Program-made: the position numbers and the translations under genes
Shown here: piece by piece, positions 1 through 8,974 of the stretch
Layout: every line of letters starts with the position of its first letter
Position numbering within the stretch: position 1 is the stretch's first letter
Notes under the pieces: generated by a model
Told to the model about the DNA's origin: nothing
Seen by the model: the letters and a program-made list of their open reading frames with translations, nothing else
Databases searched by the model: none
NCBI GenBank assembly: GCA_016190585.1
Contig: JACPQH010000114.1
Location: 1 to 27,986 of the forward strand
Reading direction: 5' to 3'
Source of the DNA: Chloroflexota bacterium
GTDB taxonomy: Bacteria; Chloroflexota; Dehalococcoidia; Dehalococcoidales; RBG-16-60-22
DNA: 27,986 nt

Positions 1-317
1 GTCCGGTTATGGATGCTACGTTAACCCCTGTTGTGCCTAATTAAATGGAGCGATTGTACTTTGCCGATTTATTCGCCGCGTCCCGGCGCGGATCAAGGCA
101 AGTATTAATACTTCTTTAACAATCCATTACGTAAAATGAGGTAACTTGGCCGGGGCCGTCCGCTATGAGAACGGCCATAAAGTACTATGAGGTCATCTTT
201 CCCGGCTAGTCCCCGGTGTTGCGCCTTGTGCAACCCGGACAGCAATAGTAGAATACCATTGAGCTTAAGCCGACTCGGCTTGGGCAGAGATTTACCGGTA
301 TGGGAGTTCAGGGTAGC
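1..317. other. Leader region without a recognisable gene
   Basis: No convincing coding region is seen here; the reverse-strand frame that runs across it is a GC-rich shadow of the gene downstream. The stretch is more AT-rich than the rest of the window. It holds three short potential hairpins: GGCCGT/ACGGCC (154-159 with 171-176), GTTGC/GCAAC around 219-235, and an AAGCC/GGCTT palindrome near 267-281. It probably carries the promoter and 5' leader of the repeat protein that follows, but I could not pick a convincing -35/-10 pair, nor match the hairpins to a known riboswitch. Confidence 0.4.
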
Positions 318-3300
318 ATGAGAAGACAACTCGGTCGCGCGATCGTTATCGTAACAGCCGTGGTGCTGATGGCGCTGCTTGCCAGTCCCCTCCCCACGGT
401 CGCGGCGGGCATTACCGTCAGCCCCGGCAGCGAGACCCCCGGGGAGCACGTCACGGTTACCGGCTCCGGCTTCGGCGCCAGCGAAACAGGCATCACCATC
501 AGCTTTGATGATACGAGGGTCGTTTCCAGCTTCTCGGCCAATGCCTCCGGCGGTTGGACGCGGAGCTTCGCCATCCCGGCCGCGGCCTCGGGCGCTCATA
601 CCATCGAGGCGCAGGGCGCAGACACCGCCGCGGTGACGACAACCGTCAACGTCGTCCCGGGCATCTCGGTCGGGCAGTCCAGCGGCACGGTCGGCAGCTC
701 GGTAGTCGTGAGCGGCAAGGGCTTCGACGCCAGCGAGACGGGCATCACCGTCACCTTTGACGGCAACACGGTCGCGTCCAGCATCAAGGCGGATTCCCGG
801 GGAAACTGGAGCGCCAATATCGTTGTCCCGGCCTCGGCCTCGGGCGCCCATACCATTGACGCTTATGGTTCACTGAGTTCGAGCGTCCCCTCCGTCAACT
901 TCAGCGTTACGCCGCGCATCTCCGCCAGCCAGACCGGCGGGGGTTCGGGCAGCTCCCTCATCGTTACCGGCTCCGGTTTTGCCGCGAACGAGACGGCCAT
1001 CACCGTAAAATTTGACGGCGCCCCCGTTGCCTCCGCCGTCTCGGCGAATACACAAGGCTACTGGAGCGTCAGCTTCACCATTCCGGCCACCACCGCCGGC
1101 GTCCACGTAATCAGCGCCTCGGGCGCCAGCACCTCGACCGCCCCGGATATTTCCTTCACCATCAGCTCGCGAATCACGGTCGCCCCGGCCTCCGGCTCGC
1201 CCGGCGGCTCGGTTACCGTCACCGGCTCCGGCTTCGGCGCCGGCGAGACGGGCATCGGGGTTATCTATGACGGCGTCCCGATCGCCTCGGGCATTACGGC
1301 CAGCCCCCAGGGCGGCTTCAGCACCAGCATTGCCATTCCTCCCTCTTATAGCGGCATCCATGCCATCAGCGCCGCCGGCCCCATGACGCCGGCGACGCCT
1401 AATGTTTCGTTTACCGTGAAACCCGCCGTTGCTGTCGGCCAGGCCGGCGGGGCCCCGGGGAGATCCCTAACCGTTACCGGCGCCGGGTTCGGGCCCAACG
1501 AGGCCGGTATCACGGTGACCCTTGACGGCAGCCCGGTAGCCTCCAACATCCGCGCCAGCGCCCAGGGAAGCTGGACGGCCAGCTTCGTCGTCCCGGCCTC
1601 GCCCGCCGGCTCCCGCACCATCCACGCATCCGGCACCGGCACCACGGCCGGCGCTGTCGCCGAGGTCGCCTTCAACATTAGCCCGAGCATCGCCGTGAAC
1701 CAGGCGACCGGCGCGCCGGGTACTCCGGTAACCGTAACCGGCGCCGGCTTCGCCGCCAATGAAGCCGGCATCACCGTGACCTTTGACGGCAGCACGGTGG
1801 CCTCGAACATCCGGGCGAGCGCCCTGGGCAGTTGGACGGCCAGCTTCGTCGTCCCGGTTTCCGCCTCGGGCCCGCATACCGTTCATGCTTCCGGCCCCAG
1901 CACCCTCGCCGCCGCCATCCCGGGTGTCGCCTTCAACGTCAGCCCCGGCATCACCCTCAACCAGCCCAGCGGTTCGCCGGGCGAGTCCATCAGCATCGCC
2001 GGGTCCGGCTTCACGCCCGGGGAAACGGGCATCTCGATTACCTATGACGGCATCCCCGTCGCCTCGGGCATCACCGCCAACAGCCAGGGTTCCTGGAGCG
2101 CCAGCTTTATCGTCCCGGCTTCGACTTCGGGTACGCACACGGTTAAAGCGCGCGGCCCGGTGACCCCGGCTGACAGCGTCAGCGAGGCAAGCTTCGCCGC
2201 GGTCCCCGGCCTTACCCTGAATCCGGCCGCGGGCTACATCGGCGGCGCCGTCCAGATAACCGGCTCCGGTTTTACGCCCAACAGCACCCTGAAAATCTAC
2301 TACGATGACCGGGAAATCCCCTCGGATGGCGCGGCGGCCGATGCCACGGGCAGCTTCAGCCGCGCGTTTACGGCGCCGAAATCCGCCGCCGGGGCGCATA
2401 CCGTCAAAGTCGTCGATCTGCAGCGTAACGAGGCTAAAACCACCTTTACCATGGACGACACCCCGCCGCCCGCCCCCGCCCCGCTGAACCCCGGAGACGG
2501 CGCCCGGGTCGGTTTCCTCGGCGGTAACACCCCGGTCTTCAGGTGGTCGACAGCCGCCGACCCCAGCGGGGTGGTCTATACGCTCCAGGTTGACACCTCG
2601 CCTGATTTCGCCCGGCCGGTAATGGAAAAGACCGACCTCGCGGCCACCTCTTACACCCCGACCGCCGCCGAGACGCTGCCTTACGGGCGGTACTACTGGC
2701 GGGTCAAGGCTACCGACGCCGCCTCCAACCAGGGCCCCTGGTCCCAGGCCAATTTGCTCCAGTCCGGCCTGATGGCCCCGGGGTTCTTCTTTACCTTGCT
2801 GGCCTTGCTTATCGGCGGCGCGGCGGTCGCGGCCTATCTGTTGCTCTTACGCCCCCGCGCGCGGCGGCGCCAGGTTTTCGCCACCCCGGAACCGGCGGTC
2901 ACCGTTACCGGCCAGTGGCGGCCGCTCGAGCTTGAAGAGACGGCCGGGCGGGAACGTCCCTTACCCCTGAGGCTGGCCCTGCCGCAACCCGCCAAGAAGT
3001 CGAAGGCTCTCTCCACCGAAGACCAGGCCCGCCTCAAGGTCATCGCCGACTTCGCGCAGTCGCTGCCCTTCATCGAGCCCGGCTATGACACCGGCTGGCT
3101 TATCGACATGGTCGAAAGCACCGGCAACAAGGCGACCGCGCCTGTCTTCGAGCAGATACTCCGGGGCGAGCTCCAGCTCCACTACGAGCCGGCCTGGGTG
3201 CGCCATCCCGTCTTCCGCGACCTCACCGATCTGCTCGAGGGGCAGCCTGCCCTGCATGACCTCGACAGCTTCTTCGACACCGTCAACCGCTGCGCCTACG

Positions 3301-3716
3301 AAGCCGTATCGCTCCTGCAGGAAATCTACCACGACGCTACCGCCGAGAGCCCGCCGGGTTTCCTGGAAAAGGGCGGCTGGGAATTCGTTTCCGCGGTTTA
3401 CGCGGACGCCATGAGCTGGTTCGTCGGCAAGTCCTTGCGCGACCCGTCGGACCGGGACTACAGCATCAAACCCCTCGAGGACGCCGGCGCGGCGCTCCAC
3501 GGCGAGGCACTGACATCGTTCACCGGGCCGCTCATCCGGGCTGGCGACGAAACTGAGGCCGCGCGACTGAGGGAGCTTCACCTGAGGCTGCGCCGCGCCT
3601 ACCGCAACAGCGCCACCGCCAAGGCGGTCGTCAGCGCCATTACCCAGCTTGACGTCCAGCGAAGCCGCCTGCTCAACATCTTCAGCCAGTTCGGGCGGTT
3701 GAAACCGCCGGCGTAA
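318..3716 (+). CDS. Large anchored protein with eight Ig/TIG-like repeats, FnIII-like domain and cytoplasmic tail
   Basis: The frame opens at ATG 300, but ATG 318 is preferred because the protein then begins MRRQLGR followed by a hydrophobic signal segment ending near PTVAAG. Numbering from ATG 300, eight tandem repeats of 84-87 residues start at residues 37, 121, 170+36=206, 291, 376, 463, 550 and 637. Each opens with a pattern like GITVxPxSGxPGxSVTVTGSGF and contains ITVxFDGxxVAS and a GSWxASFxVPAxxSGxHTI stretch, as in bacterial IPT/TIG or related Ig-like folds. An FnIII-like domain (about 725-820, ending YYWRVKATDAASN) is followed by one membrane helix (about 826-850), an Arg-rich stop-transfer and about 290 cytoplasmic residues that I do not recognise. 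The likely role is a cell-surface or envelope-anchored binding protein; the ligand is unknown. It stands alone, followed by repeat-bearing intergenic DNA. Confidence 0.8.
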   Translation: MRRQLGRAIVIVTAVVLMALLASPLPTVAAGITVSPGSETPGEHVTVTGSGFGASETGITISFDDTRVVSSFSANASGGWTRSFAIPAAASGAHTIEAQGADTAAVTTTVNVVPGISVGQSSGTVGSSVVVSGKGFDASETGITVTFDGNTVASSIKADSRGNWSANIVVPASASGAHTIDAYGSLSSSVPSVNFSVTPRISASQTGGGSGSSLIVTGSGFAANETAITVKFDGAPVASAVSANTQGYWSVSFTIPATTAGVHVISASGASTSTAPDISFTISSRITVAPASGSPGGSVTVTGSGFGAGETGIGVIYDGVPIASGITASPQGGFSTSIAIPPSYSGIHAISAAGPMTPATPNVSFTVKPAVAVGQAGGAPGRSLTVTGAGFGPNEAGITVTLDGSPVASNIRASAQGSWTASFVVPASPAGSRTIHASGTGTTAGAVAEVAFNISPSIAVNQATGAPGTPVTVTGAGFAANEAGITVTFDGSTVASNIRASALGSWTASFVVPVSASGPHTVHASGPSTLAAAIPGVAFNVSPGITLNQPSGSPGESISIAGSGFTPGETGISITYDGIPVASGITANSQGSWSASFIVPASTSGTHTVKARGPVTPADSVSEASFAAVPGLTLNPAAGYIGGAVQITGSGFTPNSTLKIYYDDREIPSDGAAADATGSFSRAFTAPKSAAGAHTVKVVDLQRNEAKTTFTMDDTPPPAPAPLNPGDGARVGFLGGNTPVFRWSTAADPSGVVYTLQVDTSPDFARPVMEKTDLAATSYTPTAAETLPYGRYYWRVKATDAASNQGPWSQANLLQSGLMAPGFFFTLLALLIGGAAVAAYLLLLRPRARRRQVFATPEPAVTVTGQWRPLELEETAGRERPLPLRLALPQPAKKSKALSTEDQARLKVIADFAQSLPFIEPGYDTGWLIDMVESTGNKATAPVFEQILRGELQLHYEPAWVRHPVFRDLTDLLEGQPALHDLDSFFDTVNRCAYEAVSLLQEIYHDATAESPPGFLEKGGWEFVSAVYADAMSWFVGKSLRDPSDRDYSIKPLEDAGAALHGEALTSFTGPLIRAGDETEAARLRELHLRLRRAYRNSATAKAVVSAITQLDVQRSRLLNIFSQFGRLKPPA
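408..2455 (+). repeat. Tandem coding repeats, eight units of 252-261 bp
   Basis: Unit starts can be read at 408, 660, 915, 1170, 1425, 1686, 1947 and 2208, giving periods of 252, 255, 255, 255, 261, 261 and 261 bp. The last three intervals are equal, and units 5 and 6 are the most alike (both carry ASNIRASA and GSWTASFVVP), which suggests recent duplication within the array. Unit 8 is the most diverged. Confidence 0.85.
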
Positions 3717-4075
3717 CCGGCTGCCGCTAAAAACCGTGTCATCATCAGAGCTTGTGTAGAATTGGCGACCCCCGCCCTCACTTTGGTCCTCTCCCGCGGG
3801 GAGAGGAAATTTTGAGGTTCTTCCCAATATGCACAAGCTCTAAGTCCTGACGTTTCGGGACGAAGAACCTAAAAGGCGAGATGACCCGCCGGATGCTTCG
3901 CTCCGGCAGGTACATCTGTCGCGGCCTGACGGCGGTCACCGGTACTTTGTAAGGGGAGAAGGTCAGGGGAAGGTATACGTATGCTTGATTATGCGGCTAA
4001 CCAGGGATTTTCAGCGGCGGTTCGGCCTCTGGCATCGGTTTATGGTAAGATGTCGGAAAACCCTGAGGAGCTGGC
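3717..4075. other. Intergenic stretch with inverted-repeat element, no gene
   Basis: No gene is supported in these 359 bases. The first part holds a 95-bp inverted-repeat element (3747-3841). The middle (about 3842-3960) has G/C-rich fragments resembling decayed dispersed repeats, including CGGATGCTTCGCTCCGGC and AGGGGAGAAGG. The last part leads into the pyruvate kinase ribosome binding site; no clear promoter could be chosen. Confidence 0.5.
3747..3841. repeat. 95-bp inverted-repeat element (MITE-like)
   Basis: The ends AGAGCTTGTG (3747-3756) and CACAAGCTCT (3832-3841) are perfect 10-bp inverted repeats, extended imperfectly by GAATTGG/CCAAT. The interior carries a second perfect palindrome, arms TCCTCTCCC (3787-3795) and GGGAGAGGA (3799-3807) around GCG. 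No open reading frame lies inside. The layout fits a small non-autonomous mobile element or a dispersed intergenic palindrome; no target duplication is obvious. Confidence 0.55.
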
Positions 4076-5512
4076 ATGAGGCCCGACTTCTTTAAGCGGC
4101 GGACCAAGATCGTCTGCACCATCGGTCCCGCCACGCAGTCGGCGGAGACCATCGAAGCGCTCATCCGGGCGGGCATGGACATCGCCCGGCTCAATCTCTC
4201 CCACGGCACGCTCAGCCAGCATGCCCGCTTCATCTCCCTGGTAAGGAGCCTGGGAAGCCGCCTGGATATCAATCACGCCATCCTGCTCGACCTGCCCGGC
4301 CCCAAGTACCGGATCGGCCGGCTGGCCGGTGGTAAAGCCACGCTGAGAAAGGGCGACGAAGTCACGCTGACGACACGCGATATCGAAGGTAACGCCGCCC
4401 TGCTGCCGGTGAACATTCCCACCCTGCCCCGCGACGTCCGGCCCGGCCAGCACGTCCTGCTGGACGACGGCGCCATCCAGCTCAAGGTGCGCGGGGTGGC
4501 CGGGAGCGAGGTCAGGGCCAGGGTTACGTCAGGCGGCGAGCTGCTGCCGGAGCGCGGGCTGGCGGCGCCGGGGGCGCATATCTCGGCCCCTTTCATGACG
4601 GACGCCCTGCGCCGGGGCATCGCTTTCGCCGCCGAGCAGCGGCCCGATTACCTGGCGCTGTCCTTCGTCGGCAGCCCGGACAACGTCGAGCAGGTCCGCG
4701 ACATGCTCAAGATGAAGAACTGCGATATTCCCATCATCTCGAAAGTCGAGCACCGCGAAGGCGTGAAAAACTTTGACAAGATACTGGAGGTCTCGGACGG
4801 CATCATGGTCGCCCGCGGCGACCTCGGCGTGGAGATTCCCCTGGAAGAGGTCCCGCTGGTACAGAAAGACATCATCAAGAAGTGCAACCGGGCCGGCAAG
4901 CCGGTGATCACCGCCACCGAGATGCTCGAATCCATGGTGCAGGCCGCCCGCCCGACGCGCGCCGAGGCCACCGACGTCGCCAACGCCATCTTCGACGGCA
5001 CCGACGCCACCATGCTCTCGCAGGAAACAGCCATCGGCCGCTACCCGGTACAGAGCGTGCGGGTCATGGCCCGTATCGCCGGCGCGGCCGAAAAAAGGCT
5101 TCCCTACGAGCGCCTCCTGGAGGAAAGGGCGAGCTGGCTTGAACCCCAGACGGACGAGCTCATCGCCTACAACGCCTGTCACACCGCCCGCATCCTCGGC
5201 GCCGCCGCCATCGTCGCTTTCACCCGCTCCGGCAGCACGGCGCACCGGCTGTCCAAGTACCGGCCGCTCACCCCCGTCCTGGCCCTGACCTCCAGCGAGA
5301 CGGTGCTGCGGCGGCTGGTGCTGCGCTGGGGCGTCCACGCGTACCTGATATCGGAACGCGCCACCGTGGACGAGCTTTTTGCCACCGGCGCCACTGTCGC
5401 CCGCGAGCTGGGTCTCGCGAAAAAGGACGACCTGATCATCATCACCGGCGGCGTGCCCATCGGCCTCTCCGGCTCGACCAACCTCCTCAAGGTGGAAAAC
5501 ATCCGGGATTAG
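4076..5512 (+). CDS. pyk: Pyruvate kinase
   Basis: Catalyses phosphoenolpyruvate + ADP to pyruvate + ATP, the last step of glycolysis, in the cytoplasm. The 478-residue protein opens with RTKIVCTIGPA and has the substrate-loop MVARGDLGVEIP, TATEMLESM, and PTRAEATDVANAIFDGTDATMLS followed by QETAIGRYPV, so A, B and C domains are all present. There is no extra C-terminal PEP-utiliser domain of the Bacillus type. The segment LDLPGPKYRIG (Lys at residue 77) has Lys where potassium-dependent enzymes have Glu117 (rabbit numbering), with Leu and Ile at positions 113 and 120, which is the known signature of potassium-independent enzymes. GAGGAG (4065-4070) lies 5 bases before the ATG. It is followed by rpiB on the same strand, which has its own promoter. 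Confidence 0.96.
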   Translation: MRPDFFKRRTKIVCTIGPATQSAETIEALIRAGMDIARLNLSHGTLSQHARFISLVRSLGSRLDINHAILLDLPGPKYRIGRLAGGKATLRKGDEVTLTTRDIEGNAALLPVNIPTLPRDVRPGQHVLLDDGAIQLKVRGVAGSEVRARVTSGGELLPERGLAAPGAHISAPFMTDALRRGIAFAAEQRPDYLALSFVGSPDNVEQVRDMLKMKNCDIPIISKVEHREGVKNFDKILEVSDGIMVARGDLGVEIPLEEVPLVQKDIIKKCNRAGKPVITATEMLESMVQAARPTRAEATDVANAIFDGTDATMLSQETAIGRYPVQSVRVMARIAGAAEKRLPYERLLEERASWLEPQTDELIAYNACHTARILGAAAIVAFTRSGSTAHRLSKYRPLTPVLALTSSETVLRRLVLRWGVHAYLISERATVDELFATGATVARELGLAKKDDLIIITGGVPIGLSGSTNLLKVENIRD

Positions 5513-5558
5513 ACCGGATTAGGCATCGGTTCCCCGGCAATTAAGTAAGGTTACGGAT

Positions 5559-5586
5559 TTGACCGGCGCGGGGTTTGGTTTATACT
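5559..5586 (+). promoter_or_regulatory. Sigma-70-like promoter of rpiB
   Basis: TTGACC (5559-5564) and TATACT (5581-5586) are separated by 16 bp. A start about 7 bases later leaves a leader of some 24 bases holding GGGGAG. The TTG of the -35 hexamer is in frame with rpiB, so an automatic start call at 5559 would be wrong. Confidence 0.55.
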
Positions 5587-5615
5587 GGCAGCAGCCGGCA
5601 GACGGGGAGTTAGTG

Positions 5616-6065
5616 ATGCGCGTGGGCATCGCCGCCGACCACGGCGGTTTCCAGCTCAAAGAGGATATCAAAACGCGCCTGGCCGAGGCCGGGCATCACG
5701 TCACGGATTTCGGCGCCGGCGAGTTCGTTCCCGGCGATGATTATCCCGACTACGTGACGCCGCTGGCCCGCGCCGTGGCCCGGGGAGAGGTTGAGCGCGG
5801 CGTGGCGGTGTGCGGCAGCGGAGTCGGCGCCTGCGTGGCCGCCAACAAGATCGCCGGCGTGCGCGCCTCGCTGGTAACCGATACCTACTCCGCGCACCAG
5901 GGCGTCGAACACGATGACCTGAACATCATCTGCATCGGCGGGCGGGTCGTCGGGCTGGAGCTGGCCTGGGAGCTGGTCCGCACCTTCCTGGAGGCCAGGT
6001 TCAGCGGGGCGGAGAGGCACCGGCGGCGGCTGGAGAAGGTAGCGCAGCTCGAGCATTCAGGCTAG
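5616..6065 (+). CDS. rpiB: Ribose-5-phosphate isomerase B (RpiB/LacAB family)
   Basis: Interconverts ribose 5-phosphate and ribulose 5-phosphate in the pentose phosphate pathway. The 149-residue protein starts MRVGIAADHGGFQLKEDI, the family phosphate- and ring-opening segment, and carries VCGSGVGACVAANKIAGVRASL, whose Cys is the usual catalytic base of the E. coli type (mycobacterial enzymes have Glu instead). HDDLNIICIGGRVVG matches the HNDANVLxLGGRVIG block, with Asp instead of Asn after His. ATG 5616 is chosen because GGGGAG (5604-5609) sits just before it and the upstream TTG belongs to the promoter. Together with the phosphoketolase it points to pentose phosphate flux. LacA/LacB-type galactose-6-phosphate isomerase is a less likely alternative. 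Confidence 0.93.
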   Translation: MRVGIAADHGGFQLKEDIKTRLAEAGHHVTDFGAGEFVPGDDYPDYVTPLARAVARGEVERGVAVCGSGVGACVAANKIAGVRASLVTDTYSAHQGVEHDDLNIICIGGRVVGLELAWELVRTFLEARFSGAERHRRRLEKVAQLEHSG

Positions 6066-6150
6066 CAGTTTATTCCTGGTCTCCCTTACGGTAAGGGGTG
6101 AAGGGCGATTTAAAAAAACCGGTGCGAGGTTTTCTAAAAATGGACTGGCT

Positions 6151-6230
6151 GTCTTTGCGAGGGCGAAGCCCGCGGCAATCTCCGAGATTGCTTCGCCTTC
6201 CGACTCCGCCGGAACGGTCTCGCAATGACG
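6151..6230. repeat. CATTGCGAG-type dispersed inverted repeat, copy 1
   Basis: The left arm starts GTCTTTGCGAGGGCGAAG and ends GGCAATCTC. The right arm, read on the reverse strand, starts CGTCATTGCGAG and ends GGCGAAGCAATCTC. Such paired TTGCGAG...GAAGCAATCTC arms form an intergenic repeat seen in many bacterial genomes (general knowledge, not searched here). It could fold into a long hairpin in RNA. It lies between rpiB and the phosphoketolase gene; a smaller CCCTTA/TAAGGG hairpin (6083-6097) precedes it. Confidence 0.65.
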
Positions 6231-6283
6231 TTTCCGGATAGCCTAACTCAGCGGTATACAGTGATAACACCCGGAGGTGTTCC

Positions 6284-8794
6284 ATGACCAGCAAGGCGAC
6301 CGATGACATTATCAACGAGGAATGGGTAGGCCTGTACCGCCGGAGGAATCCCGCGGCGGAACGCTGGGCGGCCGGCTACGGCGTCATCGAGCATACGCCG
6401 CAGACGCAACACCGCATATTCCGCCTCGCCGAGCTTCTCAGAGCGAAGGACATCCAGGGCGACGGCGTTCCGTTTTTCGAGGCCCTGTACGCGGCGGACC
6501 GGGTGGCCAGCGCGGCCATGTGGATCGCCGTGCACGAGACCTACGCCCGCAACGTCTACCTGGACGGGCGCGACCTGGCGCCGGACGACTTCAAGAGCGA
6601 ACCCGAGGGGCACACCGGCGGCGTCCTTAACATGATTCCGGGTTATGTCGGCTATATGGCCGTCAACCTCCTGACCGGCTTTACCCGCTCCTGGGTCATG
6701 GGACAGGGGCACTGCGTCGCGGCCATCGATACGGTCAACCTCCTGCTGGACAACATGACGCCGGCCCACGCGCGGCGCTACTCGGTGACTGGCGAGGGCC
6801 TGACCCGTTACGTGCGCGACTTTTACTCCTACCGCCTTGACGATACCGGCAAGCAGGACTCGCCGCTGGGCAGCCACGTCAACGCCAACACCGCCGGCGG
6901 GATGGCTGAGGGCGGCTACCTGGGTTTCGTCGAGCTGGAGTACGTACACATGCCCCTCCCCGGGGAGCGCCTGGTGGCCTTCCTCAGCGACGGCGCCTTC
7001 GAGGAGCAGCGCGGCAGCGACTGGGTGCCCCGCTGGTGGCGCGCCGAGGACTCCGGCCTGGTGCTGCCCATCATGATAAATAACGGGCGCCGCATCGACC
7101 AGCGGACGACCATGTCACAGGAAGGCGGCGTCGACTGGTTCGTCCGGCACCTCGAGCTCAACAGCTTCGACCCCATCATCTTCGACGGCCGCGACCCGGC
7201 GGCCTTCACCTGGGCCGTCTGCGAGATGGAGACGCGGCTGCAGGCCGCCGCGGAGGCGGTGCGGTCCCGGGGGGAGAAGTACCCGGTCCGGATGCCCTAC
7301 GGCATCGCCGTGGCGCCCAAGGGGGCCGGCTTCTACGGCGCGGGCACCAACCTGGCCCATAACCTGCCCCTGGGCAAGAACCCGCACACCGATATCGAAG
7401 CCATGCGTCACTTCAACGAGAGCGCCCGGCGGCTGTGGGTGCCCCTCCCCGAGCTCCAGGACGCCATCGGCAGGTTCGAGCGCCACCAGGTCTCCGGCCG
7501 CCCCAAGGAGAAAGACCACCCCCTGGCCCACCGGGACGTCAAGCTCACCGCCGAACCGCCGTTGGTGTCCCGCCCTGTTCCCGCCGACCGTTCGAACATG
7601 GACTCGTGGCGGCGGTGGTCGCCGATGTACGCGGTTGACGAGATGTTCCTCGCCACGGTGCAGGCCAATCCGCACCTCCGGCCCCGCGTGGGCAACCCCG
7701 ACGAGATGCGCTCCAACCGCCTCACCCGCACCCTGGAGGCGCTCAAATTCCGCGTCACCGCCCCGGAAAAAGGCGTTCCCGAGGATGTCCAGGGCGCGGT
7801 CGTCACGGCGTTGAACGAGGAGGCGGTGGCCGCCGCCGCCCTGGGGAACAAGGGCGGCATCAACCTCATCGCCACCTACGAGGCCTTCGGGACGAAGATG
7901 CAGGGCGTGGTGCGCCAGGAGATTATCTTCTCCAACCACTGCCAGGAGCTGACGGACTGCCGGGCCGGCTGGCTCTCCGTCCCGCTGGTGCTCACCTCCC
8001 ACACCTGGGAAAACGCCAAGAACGAGCTGTCGCACCAGGACACCAGCATGGCCGAGGCGATGATGGGCGAGGTTTCGGATGTCTCCCGCGTCGTCTTCGT
8101 GCCTGATTACAACACGGCCGCCGTGGTCATGCGCGGCCTGTACCGCACCCGCGGCGAGATATGGACCATCGTCATCCCCAAGTACGAGACCATCCCCGAT
8201 CTCTTTACCGTCGAGGAGGCCGGTCGCCTGCTGGAGCAGGGCGCGCTCTGCCTGGACTGGGCAGGGCTGGACATCGACCGCCCGGAGGTGATCCTCACCG
8301 CCATCGGCGCCTACCAGCTCGAGGAGGTTATCAAGGCCTCGTTCCGGCTCAGACAGCACCGGATCGCCCACTCGGTGGTCTACCTGCTGGAGCCCGGCCG
8401 GTTCCGCCTGCCCCGCAGCGCGGGAGAACGCCGGCACCTGGCCCCGGAGAAACTGCAAAGAAGCCTGTACCCCGAAGGCGTGCGGCCGCGCGTTTTCGTC
8501 TCGCACACCCGGCCACAGACCATTCTCGGCCTGCTGCAAAATCTCAATACCGGCGAGAGGTACACCGCCGGGCTGGGCTTTATCGTGCAGGGCGGCACGC
8601 TGACCACGCCCGGCCTGCTTTTCCTGAACCGCTGCACCTGGGCGCACATCCTGGCCCGGGTGGGCGAGATGCTGGGGGCGGGACGCGACCGGTTCCTGGA
8701 CAGGCGGGAAATCGACGCCCTTGACGGCCGGACGTCGCCGGAGGGCGTTATCATCGCCAGCCGCGAGCGCAACGTGGCCCCGCTGCCGGGCTAG
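6284..8794 (+). CDS. Divergent phosphoketolase (XFP family, thiamine diphosphate enzyme)
   Basis: Canonical family members cleave xylulose 5-phosphate or fructose 6-phosphate with phosphate to acetyl phosphate and an aldose phosphate. The 836-residue length fits. Visible family positions are GHTGG (His110), GQGHC (His143), SHVNANTAGGMAEGGYLG (His198, equivalent to PSHVTPETPGSIHEGGELG), the thiamine diphosphate motif SDG (235-237) to NN (266-267), YEAF, and SHQD (His584, equivalent to the catalytic SHQD of bifidobacterial enzymes). However, the canonical GDGEAETG is replaced by SDGAFEEQ and GHWGT by GHTGG, so this belongs to a separate branch and its substrate is uncertain. GGAGGT (6273-6278) lies 5 bases before ATG. 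It is followed by a TreT-like gene. Confidence 0.82.
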   Translation: MTSKATDDIINEEWVGLYRRRNPAAERWAAGYGVIEHTPQTQHRIFRLAELLRAKDIQGDGVPFFEALYAADRVASAAMWIAVHETYARNVYLDGRDLAPDDFKSEPEGHTGGVLNMIPGYVGYMAVNLLTGFTRSWVMGQGHCVAAIDTVNLLLDNMTPAHARRYSVTGEGLTRYVRDFYSYRLDDTGKQDSPLGSHVNANTAGGMAEGGYLGFVELEYVHMPLPGERLVAFLSDGAFEEQRGSDWVPRWWRAEDSGLVLPIMINNGRRIDQRTTMSQEGGVDWFVRHLELNSFDPIIFDGRDPAAFTWAVCEMETRLQAAAEAVRSRGEKYPVRMPYGIAVAPKGAGFYGAGTNLAHNLPLGKNPHTDIEAMRHFNESARRLWVPLPELQDAIGRFERHQVSGRPKEKDHPLAHRDVKLTAEPPLVSRPVPADRSNMDSWRRWSPMYAVDEMFLATVQANPHLRPRVGNPDEMRSNRLTRTLEALKFRVTAPEKGVPEDVQGAVVTALNEEAVAAAALGNKGGINLIATYEAFGTKMQGVVRQEIIFSNHCQELTDCRAGWLSVPLVLTSHTWENAKNELSHQDTSMAEAMMGEVSDVSRVVFVPDYNTAAVVMRGLYRTRGEIWTIVIPKYETIPDLFTVEEAGRLLEQGALCLDWAGLDIDRPEVILTAIGAYQLEEVIKASFRLRQHRIAHSVVYLLEPGRFRLPRSAGERRHLAPEKLQRSLYPEGVRPRVFVSHTRPQTILGLLQNLNTGERYTAGLGFIVQGGTLTTPGLLFLNRCTWAHILARVGEMLGAGRDRFLDRREIDALDGRTSPEGVIIASRERNVAPLPG

Positions 8795-8851
8795 CGTGGT
8801 GTTCCGTGTCAGGTGGCACCAACCCTGAGATTGTCTGGAATTTGGTTAGCT

Positions 8852-8945
8852 GTCGCTACCAGGAGCGCAGTGACGAAGCAATCCCTTTGGCTCGGAGACA
8901 GCGCTTCGCCTGCCGGCTCTGGCGGGAAGGTATCGCCATGACAAG
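8852..8945. repeat. CATTGCGAG-type dispersed inverted repeat, copy 2 (decayed)
   Basis: GTCGCTACCAGGAGCGCAG, then TGACGAAGCAATCCC, matches the left arm of the repeat family with a few substitutions. GGCTCGGAGACAGCGCTTCGCC and the end ATCGCCATGACA resemble the right arm. It is more eroded than the copy at 6151-6230 and lies between the phosphoketolase and glycosyltransferase genes. Confidence 0.5.
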
Positions 8946-8974
8946 ACGAGCGTAAAACATCTAAGAGGAGGAAC

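Noticed and set aside
346..356. TCGTA in the signal peptide region of the repeat protein as a sixth operator
   Set aside because: It has a poor partner half-site, no AAAAG core, and is inside coding sequence.
2961..3836. Long reverse-strand reading frame opposite the repeat protein tail
   Set aside because: It is a shadow of the high-GC coding strand, with no family features and no ribosome binding site.
7115..8647. 510-codon reverse frame opposite the phosphoketolase gene
   Set aside because: The plus-strand product has clear family motifs; the reverse product is rich in Gly, Arg, Asp and His as expected from an antisense frame.
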